A stretch of 64,000 nt of DNA from Actinomadura sp. CNU-125 (GCF_001942465.1 NZ_MKJY01000333.1:1-64000), one strand, 5' to 3'. Counted from the first letter of the stretch, positions 37,103 through 46,191 are shown. Notes: a model not told the origin generated them from the letters alone. Program-made: numbers and translations.

Positions 37103-37582
37103 TCAGCAGTTCTCCTGGTCGAGCCGCACCAGCAGGTGATCCACCGTGGCGACGAACCCTTCCAGGTCGGACGCCGGGATCCCGTCGAACAGCCGGGCCG
37201 CGCCCTGGTCGTACTCGCCGCGCAGGCCGCCCATGGTCGCGGTGCCCTTGTCGGTGAGCGCGACGAGCGTGGCCCGGCGGTCGTCCGGATGACGGCCGCG
37301 CGCCACGAACCCGTCGGCTTCCAGGGCGTCCACCAGCCCGGTCACGTTCCGCGGTGACACACCGATCGCGTCGGCCAGCGCCCGCTGCGTCATCGGCCCC
37401 CGCTCGTTGAGGTTCCACAGCACCGTCGCGCGGGCCCGCGACAGTCCCCGCGCGGCCATGCCCGCCTCCATGTACCGGTGGGTCACCACCGCCAGCGAGA
37501 ACAGCTTCTCCAACGCCGCACCCGCAGGGGCGGCCTCCGCACCCAAAGATGCGGAACCATCATCATTGTGTAGTGACTTCAC
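37103..37582 (-). CDS. MarR-family transcriptional regulator
   Basis: 159 residues from GTG 37582, with GGAGG ten bases upstream. Winged helix: LSRARATVLWNLNERGPMTQ, RALADAIGVSPRNVTGLVDA (recognition helix), LEADGFVARGRHPDDRRATL (wing). The palindrome at 37571-37584 covers the start codon, an arrangement typical of autorepression. The methyltransferase gene diverges 65 bp away and is the likely target. The signal is unknown, perhaps a phenolic or lipophilic compound as for many MarR proteins. Confidence 0.87.
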   Translation of the reverse strand: MKSLHNDDGSASLGAEAAPAGAALEKLFSLAVVTHRYMEAGMAARGLSRARATVLWNLNERGPMTQRALADAIGVSPRNVTGLVDALEADGFVARGRHPDDRRATLVALTDKGTATMGGLRGEYDQGAARLFDGIPASDLEGFVATVDHLLVRLDQENC

Positions 37583-37584
37583 TA
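37571..37584. promoter_or_regulatory. Palindromic MarR operator over the marR start codon
   Basis: TAGTGACTTCACTA is a perfect dyad (TAGTGA-CT-TCACTA) that contains the GTG start of the MarR gene and faces the divergent methyltransferase promoter. Confidence 0.65.
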
Positions 37585-37646
37585 TGTCGTAACCTCCGGA
37601 ATGAGGGTAGCGCCCGCACCCTGGCGGGCAGAAGGAGGCGACAGCG

Positions 37647-38321
37647 ATGAGCCGCACCACCGACCGGACCGTCCACAAGGCCGACAGGCGGGGACATCCG
37701 CTGTTCGCCCGGTTCTACGCCCGCGTCGCCCCGGCCATGGACGAAGGCGGCGTCACCGAACACCGCCGGACCCTGCTGGCCGACACCGGCGGGCGCGTCC
37801 TCGAAGTCGGTGCGGGCACCGGCGCGAACTTCCCCCACTACCCGCCCGGGGTCACTCAGGTCATCGCCGTCGAACCCGAACCGCACCTGCGGCGTCTGGC
37901 CGAGGCCGCCGCCGCGACCGCCCCGGTCCCGGTCACCGTCACCGACGGCGTCGCCGAACACCTGGCCGTGCCCGACCGCGCCGTCGACGCCGTGGTCGCC
38001 TGCCTGATGTTGTGCTCGGTCCGCGACCGCGACGCCGCCCTCGCCGAGATGCTGCGCGTGCTGCGGCCCGGCGGACGGCTGCACTTCTTCGAGCACGTCC
38101 GCGCCGGACAACCCGGACTGCGCCGCGCCCAGCGCGTCCTGGACGCCACGGTATGGCCGCGGCTCAACGGCGGCTGCCACCTCGCCACCGACACCGCCGC
38201 CGCGATCGACCGCGCCGGCTTCACCGACGTCCGGTCACGGAAGGTGAACTGGCCCGAAACCCGGCCGACACTCCCGTTCGCCCCGCACATCCTCGGCACC
38301 GCCGTCCGTCCCGAAGCATGA
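37647..38321 (+). CDS. Class I SAM-dependent methyltransferase
   Basis: 224 residues. SAM-binding motif I VLEVGAGTGANFPHYP (about 51-66), motif II IAVEPEPHLRRLAE, motif III region AVVACLMLCSVRDRDAALAE and LRPGGRLHFFEHVRAG. This is the UbiE/COQ5-like Methyltransf_11 plan; the FFEHV ending is common among small-molecule methyltransferases of actinomycetes. ATG 37647 follows GAAGGAGG. It is under probable control of the divergent MarR regulator. Substrate unknown. The next start codon overlaps its stop (ATGA), so it once headed a longer operon. Confidence 0.85.
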   Translation: MSRTTDRTVHKADRRGHPLFARFYARVAPAMDEGGVTEHRRTLLADTGGRVLEVGAGTGANFPHYPPGVTQVIAVEPEPHLRRLAEAAAATAPVPVTVTDGVAEHLAVPDRAVDAVVACLMLCSVRDRDAALAEMLRVLRPGGRLHFFEHVRAGQPGLRRAQRVLDATVWPRLNGGCHLATDTAAAIDRAGFTDVRSRKVNWPETRPTLPFAPHILGTAVRPEA

Positions 38322-38461
38322 CCACTGCCGCCCTCACTACCCTCGGCACCGCCGTGGCGACGGGCTCCGGCGGCGTGCCGGTGGGCGCGCAGGACTCATC
38401 TCAATTCGAAACAGGCCCTAACCGGGGGGCGAAAACGGCTCAAGTAGGGAGCAATGCTTGA
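38318..38461 (+). pseudogene. Truncated gene head coupled to the methyltransferase
   Basis: ATG overlaps the methyltransferase TGA. 47 codons: MTTAALTTLGTAVATGSGGV, then loss of coding character after about 38400 and a stop just before the candidate left end of the IS256-type element. It is probably the first 25-30 codons of a membrane or secreted protein whose remainder was deleted. Confidence 0.45.
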
Positions 38462-38462
38462 G

Positions 38463-38475
38463 ACCTGTGGATCGG
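38463..38475 (+). repeat. Candidate left terminal inverted repeat
   Basis: ACCTGTGGATCGG, perfect inverted match to 39679-39691. Confidence 0.55.
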
Positions 38476-38582
38476 TCGGGAAGGGGTGTACCTTCCCGGT
38501 GATCGTCTGAAGGTCTCACGCATGGCCGACACGCCAACGTCGGTCGGGACGGAACACCCATACTCACCGTAGTCCCAGACCC

Positions 38583-39238
38583 TGCCGACGGCGACCGTTC
38601 CGATGCTGTACCTGCACGGGCTTTCGTCAGGCGACCGCGTGCCCGCGCCGGGGCAGTTCCTCGGCTCGGGCAACGGCCCGTCGAGCTCGGTCATCACCAA
38701 GCTCACCGAGCAGTGGAAGGCCGACCGGCGCGGAATGCGCGCCCAGCCCTGGCGGTCGGCGGCCTAGGGTTCTGGGGCGCGCTACGGGAGGTGTTCCCGC
38801 AGGCCAGAGAACAACGCTGCTGGTTTCACAAGATCGGCAACGTGCTCGGTGCGATACCCGAGTCGGCGCACCCGGGAGGACAAGGACCACGCCCTGGCCA
38901 CGGCGCGGGCGTTCGAGGCCGCCTACGGGCCCAAGTTCGGTAAGGTCGTCGACGACCTGGACGAACTGCCGGCGTTCTACGACTTCCCTGCCGAGCACCG
39001 GGGGCACCCGCGTACCACGAACCCGATCGAAAGCACCTTCGCCATGGTCAGGCACCAGACCAAGGTCACCAAGGAGCCCGGCTCACGTGCCGCCGACCCG
39101 GCCATGGCGTTCAAGCTCATCGAATCCGCCCAGACCCGCCGGCGGGCGGTGAACGCACCCCCTGGTCGCCCTCATCCGCGCAGGCGCACCGTTCACCAGC
39201 GGCAAGCTCGTCGAACGATCCGACGACCAAGCAGCCTG
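38583..39238 (+). pseudogene. IS256-family (Mutator-type) transposase, internally deleted
   Basis: Pieces in order: MLYLHGLSSGDRVPAPGQFL and SSVITKLTEQWK, a jump of roughly 70 codons to RRGMRA, then in shifted frames LGFWGALREVFPQAREQRCW, FHKIGNVLGAIPESAHPG, EDKDHALATARAFEAAYGPK, VVDDLDELPAFYDFPAEH and TTNPIESTFAMVRHQTKVTK to FKLIESAQTRRRAVNAP. These are landmarks of IS256-family transposases from actinomycetes. The DDE triad is incomplete because the first Asp lies in the deleted part. At least two frameshifts. Confidence 0.85.
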
Positions 39239-39266
39239 ACCCAGCAGCCTACGGAAGGATCAAACG

Positions 39267-39668
39267 ATGACCGCGACCATCGACAAAATCGCCTGGATCC
39301 ACCTGGACAACGGCAAGATCCTCAGCACCCGTTCACACGGCAAGGACGTCTACTACATCCCCGGCGGCAAACGCGAAGAAGGCGAAACCGACCTTGACAC
39401 CCTGATCAGAGAAATCGACGAAGAACTCGCCATCGCCATCGTCCCGACCACCGCCACGCACGTGGGCACCTTCCGTGCGCAAGCCCACGGCCACGCCGCC
39501 GGCATCACCGTGCAGATGACCTGCTACACCGCCGACCACCAGGGCGAGCCGACCCCCAGCAGTGAAATCGCAGAACTCGTCTGGCTCACCCACGCCGACC
39601 GCGACCGGGTATCCCCCGTCGACCAGATCATCTTCGACCACCTACATCAGGCCGGCCAACTCCACTGA
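39267..39668 (+). CDS. NUDIX hydrolase (inside the IS256-type element)
   Basis: 133 residues. NUDIX box GGKREEGETDLDTLIREIDE followed by ELAI: the metal-binding REIDEE is intact and the usual late Gly is Ala. Start MTATIDKIAWIHLDNGKILS with GAAGGA upstream; end VSPVDQIIFDHLHQAGQLH. The substrate of this broad family (nucleoside diphosphate derivatives) cannot be predicted. Its codon use is less GC-extreme than its neighbours (many GAA, AAA, ATC). It begins 28 bp after the transposase remnant and ends just before the candidate right repeat. Confidence 0.88.
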   Translation: MTATIDKIAWIHLDNGKILSTRSHGKDVYYIPGGKREEGETDLDTLIREIDEELAIAIVPTTATHVGTFRAQAHGHAAGITVQMTCYTADHQGEPTPSSEIAELVWLTHADRDRVSPVDQIIFDHLHQAGQLH

Positions 39669-39678
39669 CACGAAAGAC

Positions 39679-39691
39679 CCGATCCACAGGT
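39679..39691 (-). repeat. Candidate right terminal inverted repeat
   Basis: CCGATCCACAGGT, the exact reverse complement of 38463-38475, eleven bases after the NUDIX stop. Confidence 0.55.
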
Positions 39692-39791
39692 ATTGACTAT
39701 TCCTCTGAAGTAGGGACGGGATCGGCAAGGCCGCAGCGAGGTCGCTCATGTTGCCTGCCGGGGCGGTGTGATCTAGGTAGCGTAGCGGCGC

Positions 39792-40253
39792 GTGACGCTT
39801 CCTCCGGCGGAGTACTACGCCAGCCTGCCCACGCATATCGCGGGCACGGGAGCGATCCTGCACGATCCGCAGGGACGGATCCTGCTCGTCCAGCCCTCCT
39901 ACCGCACCGACACTTGGGAGATTCCCGGCGGCGCGATGGACGTTGGCGAATATCCCTGGGAGACCGCGCGGCGGGAGGTCAAGGAAGAACTCGGGCGCGG
40001 CCTTTCGCCCGGCCGCTTGCTCGTCGTCGACTGGGTGCCGCCCCAGCCCGACGGCCGCCCGGCCCTGGTGAACTTTTTGTTCGACGGCGGGCGGCTCACG
40101 CAGGCCGAGGCCGAGGAACTGCACCTGCAGCCCGAGGAGTTGATCGCGTGGCGGCTGGCGGGCCCCGCGGAATGGGGGCATTTGCTGGCCCCGCACATGG
40201 CGCGGCGCATCGCCGCATGCGCCGACGCGCTCAGCACCGGCAGTACCTTCTAA
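39792..40253 (+). CDS. NUDIX hydrolase
   Basis: 153 residues from GTG 39792. Beta strand entry HIAGTGAILHDPQGRILLVQ, then the complete NUDIX box GGAMDVGEYPWETARREVKE plus ELGRGL. The helix and metal-ligand residues REVKEE are present. C-terminal LAPHMARRIAACADALSTGS. The family hydrolyses nucleoside diphosphate-linked substrates; the specific one is unknown. It is not closely similar to the NUDIX protein 120 bp upstream and lies outside the candidate transposon repeats. No strong ribosome site is visible. Confidence 0.88.
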   Translation: MTLPPAEYYASLPTHIAGTGAILHDPQGRILLVQPSYRTDTWEIPGGAMDVGEYPWETARREVKEELGRGLSPGRLLVVDWVPPQPDGRPALVNFLFDGGRLTQAEAEELHLQPEELIAWRLAGPAEWGHLLAPHMARRIAACADALSTGSTF

Positions 40254-40749
40254 CTGCAGCACGGCCGCCGTCTGACCGACGCCACAAGTTGACCTCTCGG
40301 GCAGGCGACGTCGCGTCCGGACACCTCAGGCGTTGGCGTTCGGTGAGGCGTTCGCCCACTGGGCGGCTTCCGTGCACTGTCGATGTCCGAGTGCTCTGCA
40401 CGGCCGACCTGCACCGATGGATCGGATTGCAGCGGAGTACGGGTTGTCGTGCTGTCCGTGCTCCTGTGCGCGGTGGGGCGATCTCGTTCGTGCTCGTGTG
40501 CGCGCCCCGCCGATTCTGGCCTTGGTCGGGGTCCGTTTGGGACACCGAACGAGCCCCTGTCCGGCGCCAGCGTCAAGACAGCCGCCTTGCGGGAACGCCG
40601 TCTCATATAGGTAGTTCACAAAACTGTCCGGCGAAGGGGATCAAACGGTACGTTGGCCGGGTGGGTGAACTCATCGGCTACGGCAGATGCTCCACCGTCC
40701 CGAAAGACCGTGCCGCGCTCACCGAGCAGGGTTCAGGCGTGGGCGCGTC
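40254..40749. other. Gene-free stretch
   Basis: About 500 bp with no supported gene, repeat or terminator. Composition is less GC-biased by codon position than the flanking genes. Confidence 0.45.
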
Positions 40750-41208
40750 ATGACCGCGGGACTGCGCGTCATCGAGTTCACCGTTCGACGGCGGCCCGGC
40801 TCGCAGGTCCGCGAGGTGGTACCCACGATCGACGGTCGGTTGCTGCTCGACCTGATCGACCGGTTCGAGGTCGGCTCGGGCATGCGGCCGGCCGGTGGTG
40901 CCTACGGCGGCATCATTCCCGCGTACTACCGGTACGGGCCGCTCGACGAGCACTTCCTGGGCAAGGCGAACCCCGGGCTCGGCCCCAAAACCGCGGTGCT
41001 GGGCTGCGAGTGCGGCGAAGTCGGCTGCTGGCCCCTCATGACCCGCATCACGCCGACCGGGAACCTCGTCGTATGGGACGGCTTTGAGCAGATTCACCTC
41101 CCGACCCGCGACTACACGGCGTTCGGGCCCTTCCTGTTCGACCGTGCGCAGTACGACCAGGCGCTCGACGCCCTGCTCCGCATCGACGTACTCGAGCGAG
41201 AAGACTGA
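40750..41208 (+). CDS. Conserved-looking hypothetical protein with CxCGxxGCW motif
   Basis: 152 residues from ATG 40750. RVIEFTVRRRPGSQVREVVP, GAYGGIIPAYYRYGPLDEHF, then VLGCECGEVGCWPLMTRITP: a Cys-x-Cys-Gly-x-x-Gly-Cys cluster at about 85-92 that could bind a metal or form disulphides. It ends ALDALLRIDVLERED. I have an impression of similar actinomycete proteins but no named family. Codon use supports a real gene. A longer version starting upstream (40687) is Arg-rich and unlikely. Confidence 0.65.
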   Translation: MTAGLRVIEFTVRRRPGSQVREVVPTIDGRLLLDLIDRFEVGSGMRPAGGAYGGIIPAYYRYGPLDEHFLGKANPGLGPKTAVLGCECGEVGCWPLMTRITPTGNLVVWDGFEQIHLPTRDYTAFGPFLFDRAQYDQALDALLRIDVLERED

Positions 41209-41345
41209 GGTCAAACCCGACCGCTTGCAGAGACTTCTGCCCGAACGACGTTTGATGAGCGGAGGGCGCGCCTGGTGAGCTCATTGGTCTGGTCCGGGTC
41301 AGCGCCGACAATTAAAAGACCCGGCGGCGGCAGCATGATGACCTC

Positions 41346-41575
41346 GCCCCGATCTGTTGGAAGGTGTTCGCGCAGAGGATGAGCGGCAGACTGTCCACCG
41401 AGGATCGGCCCGCGCTGCCGGAGGCGCTGTCGTACATTCGCGACGGCGACATGTTGACCGTTCAGGAGGTCGACCGGCTCGGCCGTAATCTCCTGGAGGG
41501 CATCACGGCCGGGGAGCGCACCGAACGCTCGTTGATCCTGGTCCGCCGCGAGCGCGGGGAGTCCATCCGCACCAG
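41346..41575 (+). pseudogene. Serine recombinase (resolvase) remnant
   Basis: KVFAQRMSGRLSTEDRPALP, EALSYIRDGDMLTVQEVDRL and GRNLLEG are diagnostic of the catalytic domain of resolvase/invertase-type recombinases, although the N-terminal catalytic Ser is not included. After LLEG the sequence jumps straight to ITAGERTERSLIL, omitting about 20 residues normally ending in another LEG, which suggests deletion between short repeats. The C-terminal domain is absent. Confidence 0.75.
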
Positions 41576-41724
41576 CGCCGGAGGTGAAGGTCTCGGTCGG
41601 CGTCGCGCACAGGACCCTGACCGAACAGGCTTGGCCGCACACGGATTGATCGGGACCGGCGAGTGGGCCTGCGGGAGGCGTGAGTGGAAGCGTTGCGCGA
41701 TGACGACCCGCGAAGCGCGGGACA

Positions 41725-41890
41725 TACCGATTGGAGGCCCGCCTGGGTGGCGGCGGGATGGGACAGGTGTTTCTGGGGCGCTCCCCGGGCGAGCGGCCGG
41801 TAGTGATAAAAATGATCAGGCCGCACCTGCCCCGGGATCCGGAGTTCCAGCGCCGCTTCGCGCAGGAGGTCCGCGCGGCCGTCCCTGGAG
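41725..41890 (+). pseudogene. Serine/threonine protein kinase N-terminal remnant
   Basis: LEARLGGGGMGQVFLGRSPG is the kinase glycine-rich loop, and VVIKMIRPHLPRDPEFQRRF contains the ATP-anchoring Lys. After RFAQEVRAA the similarity to Pkn-type kinases ends. Everything from helix C onwards is missing. Confidence 0.7.
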
Positions 41891-42058
41891 AGCATGCTTG
41901 CGCGGCTGGCCGCCCCCATCGTCCCGCTGGGGACGCCGGGCCAGGGACTGGCCGTCAGCGACCTGGGGCTGCTTCCCGACGATCCAAGTGTTCGGGGTGG
42001 GTGTGAGGTCGTGCTCGACTACCTGCGCGAAAAGATCACCTATGAGAACGAGTAGTGG

Positions 42059-42298
42059 ATGTTCGACGACGACGTGATCATGTTCGCTGTGGCAGGGCTG
42101 AAGCACGAAGACCCCCAGTGGATCCGGGCTCAGACCCAAACCTCTGCCTGGCCCCAAGATCTCATCTTCGACCTGTTGGTCATGCTGAGTGACCCCCCGG
42201 ACAAGATCGAGACACTCTTTCCAGGCCGCAGACACGAACGCCACTTCGGGTTCTGGTTTCCGAACTCGCCGACACCACCTGCCGCAGCACAAGATTGA
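42059..42298 (+). CDS. Small hypothetical protein
   Basis: 79 residues, MFDDDVIMFAVAGLKHEDPQ and FDLLVMLSDPPDKIETLFPG, acidic with several Trp/Phe. Composition looks like a real soluble protein or the end of a larger one: an upstream frame ends LDYLREKITYENE just before it. No family and no ribosome site recognised. Confidence 0.35.
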   Translation: MFDDDVIMFAVAGLKHEDPQWIRAQTQTSAWPQDLIFDLLVMLSDPPDKIETLFPGRRHERHFGFWFPNSPTPPAAAQD

Positions 42299-42520
42299 CC
42301 GCCGTCCGGTTCAGCGGTGTGATGAGTAGCAATCCCTGAGTTCGCTGCGTTCTCCGTAGCCGCTGTAGTCCCAGGACCTGGGCTCCTTTGTGGAACAGGT
42401 GCCGAGACCGGCCATCGGACCATGGTTCTGGACTCCGCAGTGGTCACGTTGGCGGGATCCGCCGGGCGCAAGCCGTGTGGCCTCGGTCCGTTGATGAGCG
42501 GGGGAGGCCATAATGGGGGT

Positions 42521-42871
42521 GTGCCTTCAGTTCTCGTGATTGGTGTAGATCCCCATTCGGTTCCCGGGATGGACGGAGACTTGGTCCTATCCCTGCTCGA
42601 CAAGGACTTGGAGCGTCTTCACGGAGAGGGCATCGAAGCCGTCTCGGCCCTGGTTCGGATTGACGAGCCGCCTGAGGCCGCCGTGGTCACGCCTTTGTCC
42701 GAACAGGAGTGGGATGTCGTTGTCATCGGCGGCGGCATTCGTAAGCCGGAGCCTCTCCTGGCCTTGTTCGAACAGGTCGTGAATCTTACTCGCCGATACG
42801 CTCCAGGCGCTGCGATCGCCTTCAACGCCAGCATCGACGACACCTACGAAGCCGCCAGACGCCGCCTGTGA
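42521..42871 (+). CDS. Small hypothetical protein
   Basis: 116 residues from GTG 42521. PSVLVIGVDPHSVPGMDGDL, EAAVVTPLSEQEWDVVVIGG and GIRKPEPLLALFEQVVNLTR describe an alternating beta/alpha protein with a Rossmann-like or receiver-like outline. I recognise no named family. Codon use is coding-like but less GC-rich than average. A longer upstream version (42422) has no support. Confidence 0.5.
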   Translation: MPSVLVIGVDPHSVPGMDGDLVLSLLDKDLERLHGEGIEAVSALVRIDEPPEAAVVTPLSEQEWDVVVIGGGIRKPEPLLALFEQVVNLTRRYAPGAAIAFNASIDDTYEAARRRL

Positions 42872-43526
42872 TGGCTGAACCGTGGGCCCGGCGGCGGATC
42901 TAGGAGCTTCGTGAGCGGATCGCCGAGTTGAGCGGGCTGTTGGAGGTCGCGCAGGACCGGCTGTCTCGGCTGGTGATCTCGCGGGAGGCGGTGCAGGAGG
43001 TCCTGGGCGAGACCGCCCGGCCGGTAGGGAAACCGTTGTCCGGGGCGGCCTGCGTGACCCGTCGAGGCGGCGGGCAACAGCGGCTTGAACAGCCCGATCG
43101 TCGCTGCCTCTGGAGGATCCTTCCGCGCGTGGTGGTCGTCGGCCTGTCGGCGAGTGTCACGGGTCGGACGGCCGGGACGAACCCGTTGAGGCGTGCGAAG
43201 ACCGTGCCGAGATTGGTGCCCGCCGGTCGGTGCGGAGAAGTGGTTCATGACCGCTCCAAGATCGTCGGGATGAATGGAGCCGTGATCAAACCGACGTCAC
43301 CCTGGGAAGGGGGCGGTCGAAACACGGCATGGTGGCAAGTGATCAACGAACTGATCGGGCAGCTACCTGCTTCATGTCCGCCGAAAGCGCTGTGGAGATG
43401 GTACTTCCGCAACTCGACCGGCTCGTCGCCTCGCGGTGACGAGTAGCGCTCAATGACGCGAAACGCTCACCTCGACCGGTGACGTAGGCGACCGTTGTCA
43501 TTACTCTCTGTGTCCGGAGGTGGGTG
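42872..43526. other. Stretch without intact gene, coiled-coil remnant at its start
   Basis: 655 bp. Near the start the plus strand reads ELRERIAELSGLLEVAQDRL then SRLVISREAVQEVLGE after a stop codon, a coiled-coil-like piece similar to small proteins found near actinomycete transposases. Nothing else is supported until the ribosome site of the regulator at 43527. Confidence 0.35.
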
Positions 43527-44513
43527 ATGAGTCCCGAGGCGGGAGAGACGGCGACGAAGCTTTTGAAGGACATCGTCGACGATGAGGTGCTCTGTTCCTA
43601 CAAGGAACTGGTCGTGCGCGGGGGCTGCCCGAGCAGCGAGGCCGCCGAACTCCTCGGCGGCCCGCGGATGGTCGCGACGCTCACCGAGGCGGGGATGGCC
43701 TACGTTGAGCCCGCCGGCCCGGCTCTCGAACCGCGATTCGTCGCGGTCTCTCCCGAACTGGCCTTGCAGGGCAGTCTCGCCGCGCTCTCGCGCAGGCTCG
43801 TCGCGCGGCAGGAGCGGCTACTGGAGGGGCACCGCCGTATGGCTGAGGCACACCCGTTCCCAGGGGTTTTCGAGGCCGTCGAGAACCGGTCGGTTCGGGT
43901 CCTGACCGACCGGGCCGAGATCAGCGACGTCTCACGCGCGCTTCTCAGCACCGCGCGGCACCACTGGCTGACTCTCGAGAACTTCGTGATGGAACGGCCG
44001 CTGGAAGAGCTGGTCGCGATGCCGCCGCTGCCCACGTTCGAGAACGACGTCAAGTGCCGCTGCATCTACCAGGCGTCCTGCGCCGAATCGTCGGTCGGTG
44101 CGCGGATCATCGAGATCCACACGAAGGGCGGCGAGGAGGCTCGGATCCTTCCGCGGATCGTCATGAAGATGAAGCTCGCCGATGAGGCGGTGGCGCTGCT
44201 GCCGACCGGTGTCTCCGGGGCGCTGCTCGTGTGTTCTCCCCTCATCGTCGGGGGCCTGCGGCAGTACTTCGAGTTGCTGTGGGAGCGGGCGGTCCCGATC
44301 GGCGCGGAGCAGGCCGAACCGCCCTTGAGCGCCGTCCAGCAGAAGATCCTGCAACTTCTGGCAGAGGACATGACGGACGAGCGGATCGCGCGGCTGCTCG
44401 GCATCACGTCCACCAGCGTGGGCCGGCACGTCGCCGCCATCTGTAAGGAACTCGGGGCCGCCAGCCGTGTGGCCGCCGGTGCCGCAGCCGCCCGGCGCGG
44501 CTGGATCAAGTGA
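43527..44513 (+). CDS. LuxR-type HTH regulator with helical sensor domain
   Basis: 328 residues; ATG 43527 is six bases after GGAGG. An N-terminal winged-helix-like segment (VRGGCPSSEAAELLGGPRMV) and long helix (ALSRRLVARQERLLEGHRRM) are followed by a central domain (VMERPLEELVAMPPLPTFEN). The C-terminal LuxR/GerE HTH is at about 265-325: LSAVQQKILQLLAEDMTDER, IARLLGITSTSVGRHVAAIC. This layout is common in actinomycete regulators beside peptide or secondary-metabolite genes. It lies 22 bp upstream of the S9 peptidase gene, which it probably controls. Confidence 0.8.
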   Translation: MSPEAGETATKLLKDIVDDEVLCSYKELVVRGGCPSSEAAELLGGPRMVATLTEAGMAYVEPAGPALEPRFVAVSPELALQGSLAALSRRLVARQERLLEGHRRMAEAHPFPGVFEAVENRSVRVLTDRAEISDVSRALLSTARHHWLTLENFVMERPLEELVAMPPLPTFENDVKCRCIYQASCAESSVGARIIEIHTKGGEEARILPRIVMKMKLADEAVALLPTGVSGALLVCSPLIVGGLRQYFELLWERAVPIGAEQAEPPLSAVQQKILQLLAEDMTDERIARLLGITSTSVGRHVAAICKELGAASRVAAGAAAARRGWIK

Positions 44514-44535
44514 TGTCCAGAGAGTGGAGAGTTCC

Positions 44536-46191
44536 GTGTCCGAGTACCTCGACTTCGTGCCCCGGGAACGCTTCCGTTCCACCCTGGCCGTTTCTCCGGA
44601 CGGGACGGCGGTGGCGTACTCCAGCAACGCCGCCGGAACCTACGACCTTTGGACGATCCCCCTCGTAGGAGGACGGCCGCGTCGGCTCACGCACTTGACG
44701 AGTCAGGCGGTCTCGCAGATCGCCTGGTCGCCGGACGGCAAGAGCCTGGTGTTCACCGCCGACCGGGAAGGCGACGAGCAGTACCGGATCTACACGATCA
44801 CCGCCGACGGCGAGGACCTCACCGAGCTCGGCTCCGGTCCCGACTGCCAGCGCGTCCTCGCCGACGACCCGTTCGACGCGGACGGACGGACCCTCATCTA
44901 CGCGGCGAACGACCGCGACGCGACCGTCCAGGACATCATCGTCCGGGACCTGTCCGACGACTCCGAACGCCGCATCAGCCCGCCCACCGGCGTGATCTTC
45001 ACCCCCGTGCGGATCTCTCCCGACGGACGGTGGCTGACGATCGCCGGTAGCCGCTCGAACACCGACGTCGCCGCGTATCTGATCGGTCTCGGCGACGACC
45101 GTTCCGATCCCGTATGCCTCACCGTCGAGAACGAGGGAGCCTTCTTTTCTCCGGGGCCATGGACGCCGGACTCGTCCGGTTTCTACTTGCTCACCGACCT
45201 GTGGGGTGAGTTCACCGCAGTCGGCCTGTACTCCCTCCGCGACGCATCGCTGAACCAGATCACCACCGACGACTGGGACGTCGAGTTGGTCGAATCCACC
45301 GACGACACGTTGCTGTGGGCGGTGAACGAGAACGGACGGTCGACCCTTCACGCACGCAGAAAGGGCGGCATCGCTCAACTCCCGGAGATCCCTCACGGCG
45401 TGGTCGACGTCCTGACGCCGGTGCCCTCCACCGGCCAGGTCGTCCTGCAGATCGACTCACCGTCCCGCCCCAAGGACATCGGGGTATTCGACCTCGGCAC
45501 CGGCTTCCGGTACCTCACCGATACGCGTCCGCCCGCGCTCCGGACGTCCTCCGGCGTCGAGCCCGACATGGTCAGCTATCCCGCGTCCGACGGACGGAAC
45601 GTGCGCGCACTCCTCTACCGTCCGACGACACCCGGACCGCACCCCGTGCTGCTGTCGATCCACGGCGGCCCCGAAGCGCAGGAACGTCCCCGATACGCGT
45701 ACACGGGCCTGTACCAGCACCTCCTCGCCAACGGCGTAGCGATCTTCGCGCCCAATATCGCCGGCTCCACCGGCTACGGCCTCGCCCACCGCATGCTGAT
45801 CTACCGCGACTGGGGCGGCGTCGACCTGGACGACCTCGACCACGCCGTCCGCCACCTGCAGTCGCTCCCCGGCCTCGACACCGACCGCATCGCCGTGATG
45901 GGCGCCTCCTACGGGGGATTCGCCGCGCTGTCCTGCCTCTCCCGCCTCCGCCACCACTGGACGGCCGGAGTGTCGATCTGCGGCCCCACGAACCTCCTCA
46001 CCCTCGCCCAGGCATGCCCGCCGACCTGGAAGACGATGGTCGCCAGCGTCCTCGGCGACCCGGACACCGACGCCGAACACCTCCTCCGGCGCTCACCCGT
46101 CACCTACTCGGCCGCGATCGACGCACCGCTGTTCGTCGTCCAGGGAGCCCGCGACCCGCGCGTCCCGCAGGACGAGTCCGACCAGATCGTC
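44536..46191 (+). pseudogene. S9 family (prolyl oligopeptidase-like) peptidase, C-terminus missing
   Basis: About 552 residues remain. GTG 44536 follows GGAGAG. An N-terminal WD/TolB-like beta-propeller (SPDGTAVAYSSNAAGTYDLW, QIAWSPDGKSLVFTADREGD) leads into an alpha/beta-hydrolase domain with HGGPEAQERPRYAYTGLYQH, the nucleophile Ser in GASYGGFAAL (45907) and the catalytic Asp in GARDPRVPQDES (46153). Immediately afterwards, at about 46191, the sequence becomes an acyl-CoA ligase, so the last helix and catalytic His are absent. The beta-propeller peptidase would otherwise cleave short peptides in the cytoplasm. Confidence 0.82.

Larger units (their letters stand above)
38463..39691. mobile_element. 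IS256-type element remnant enclosing a NUDIX gene, bounded by 13-bp inverted repeats
   Basis: ACCTGTGGATCGG at 38463-38475 is repeated as its exact reverse complement CCGATCCACAGGT at 39679-39691. Between them lie the decayed IS256-family transposase (38583-39238) and an intact NUDIX gene (39267-39668). Similarity does not extend outside the 13 bp, and no target-site duplication was seen. The boundaries are therefore a hypothesis. Confidence 0.5.

Noticed and set aside
39267..40253. Tandem duplication of one NUDIX gene
   Set aside because: The two NUDIX proteins share only the NUDIX box; their flanking sequences differ too much for a recent duplication.
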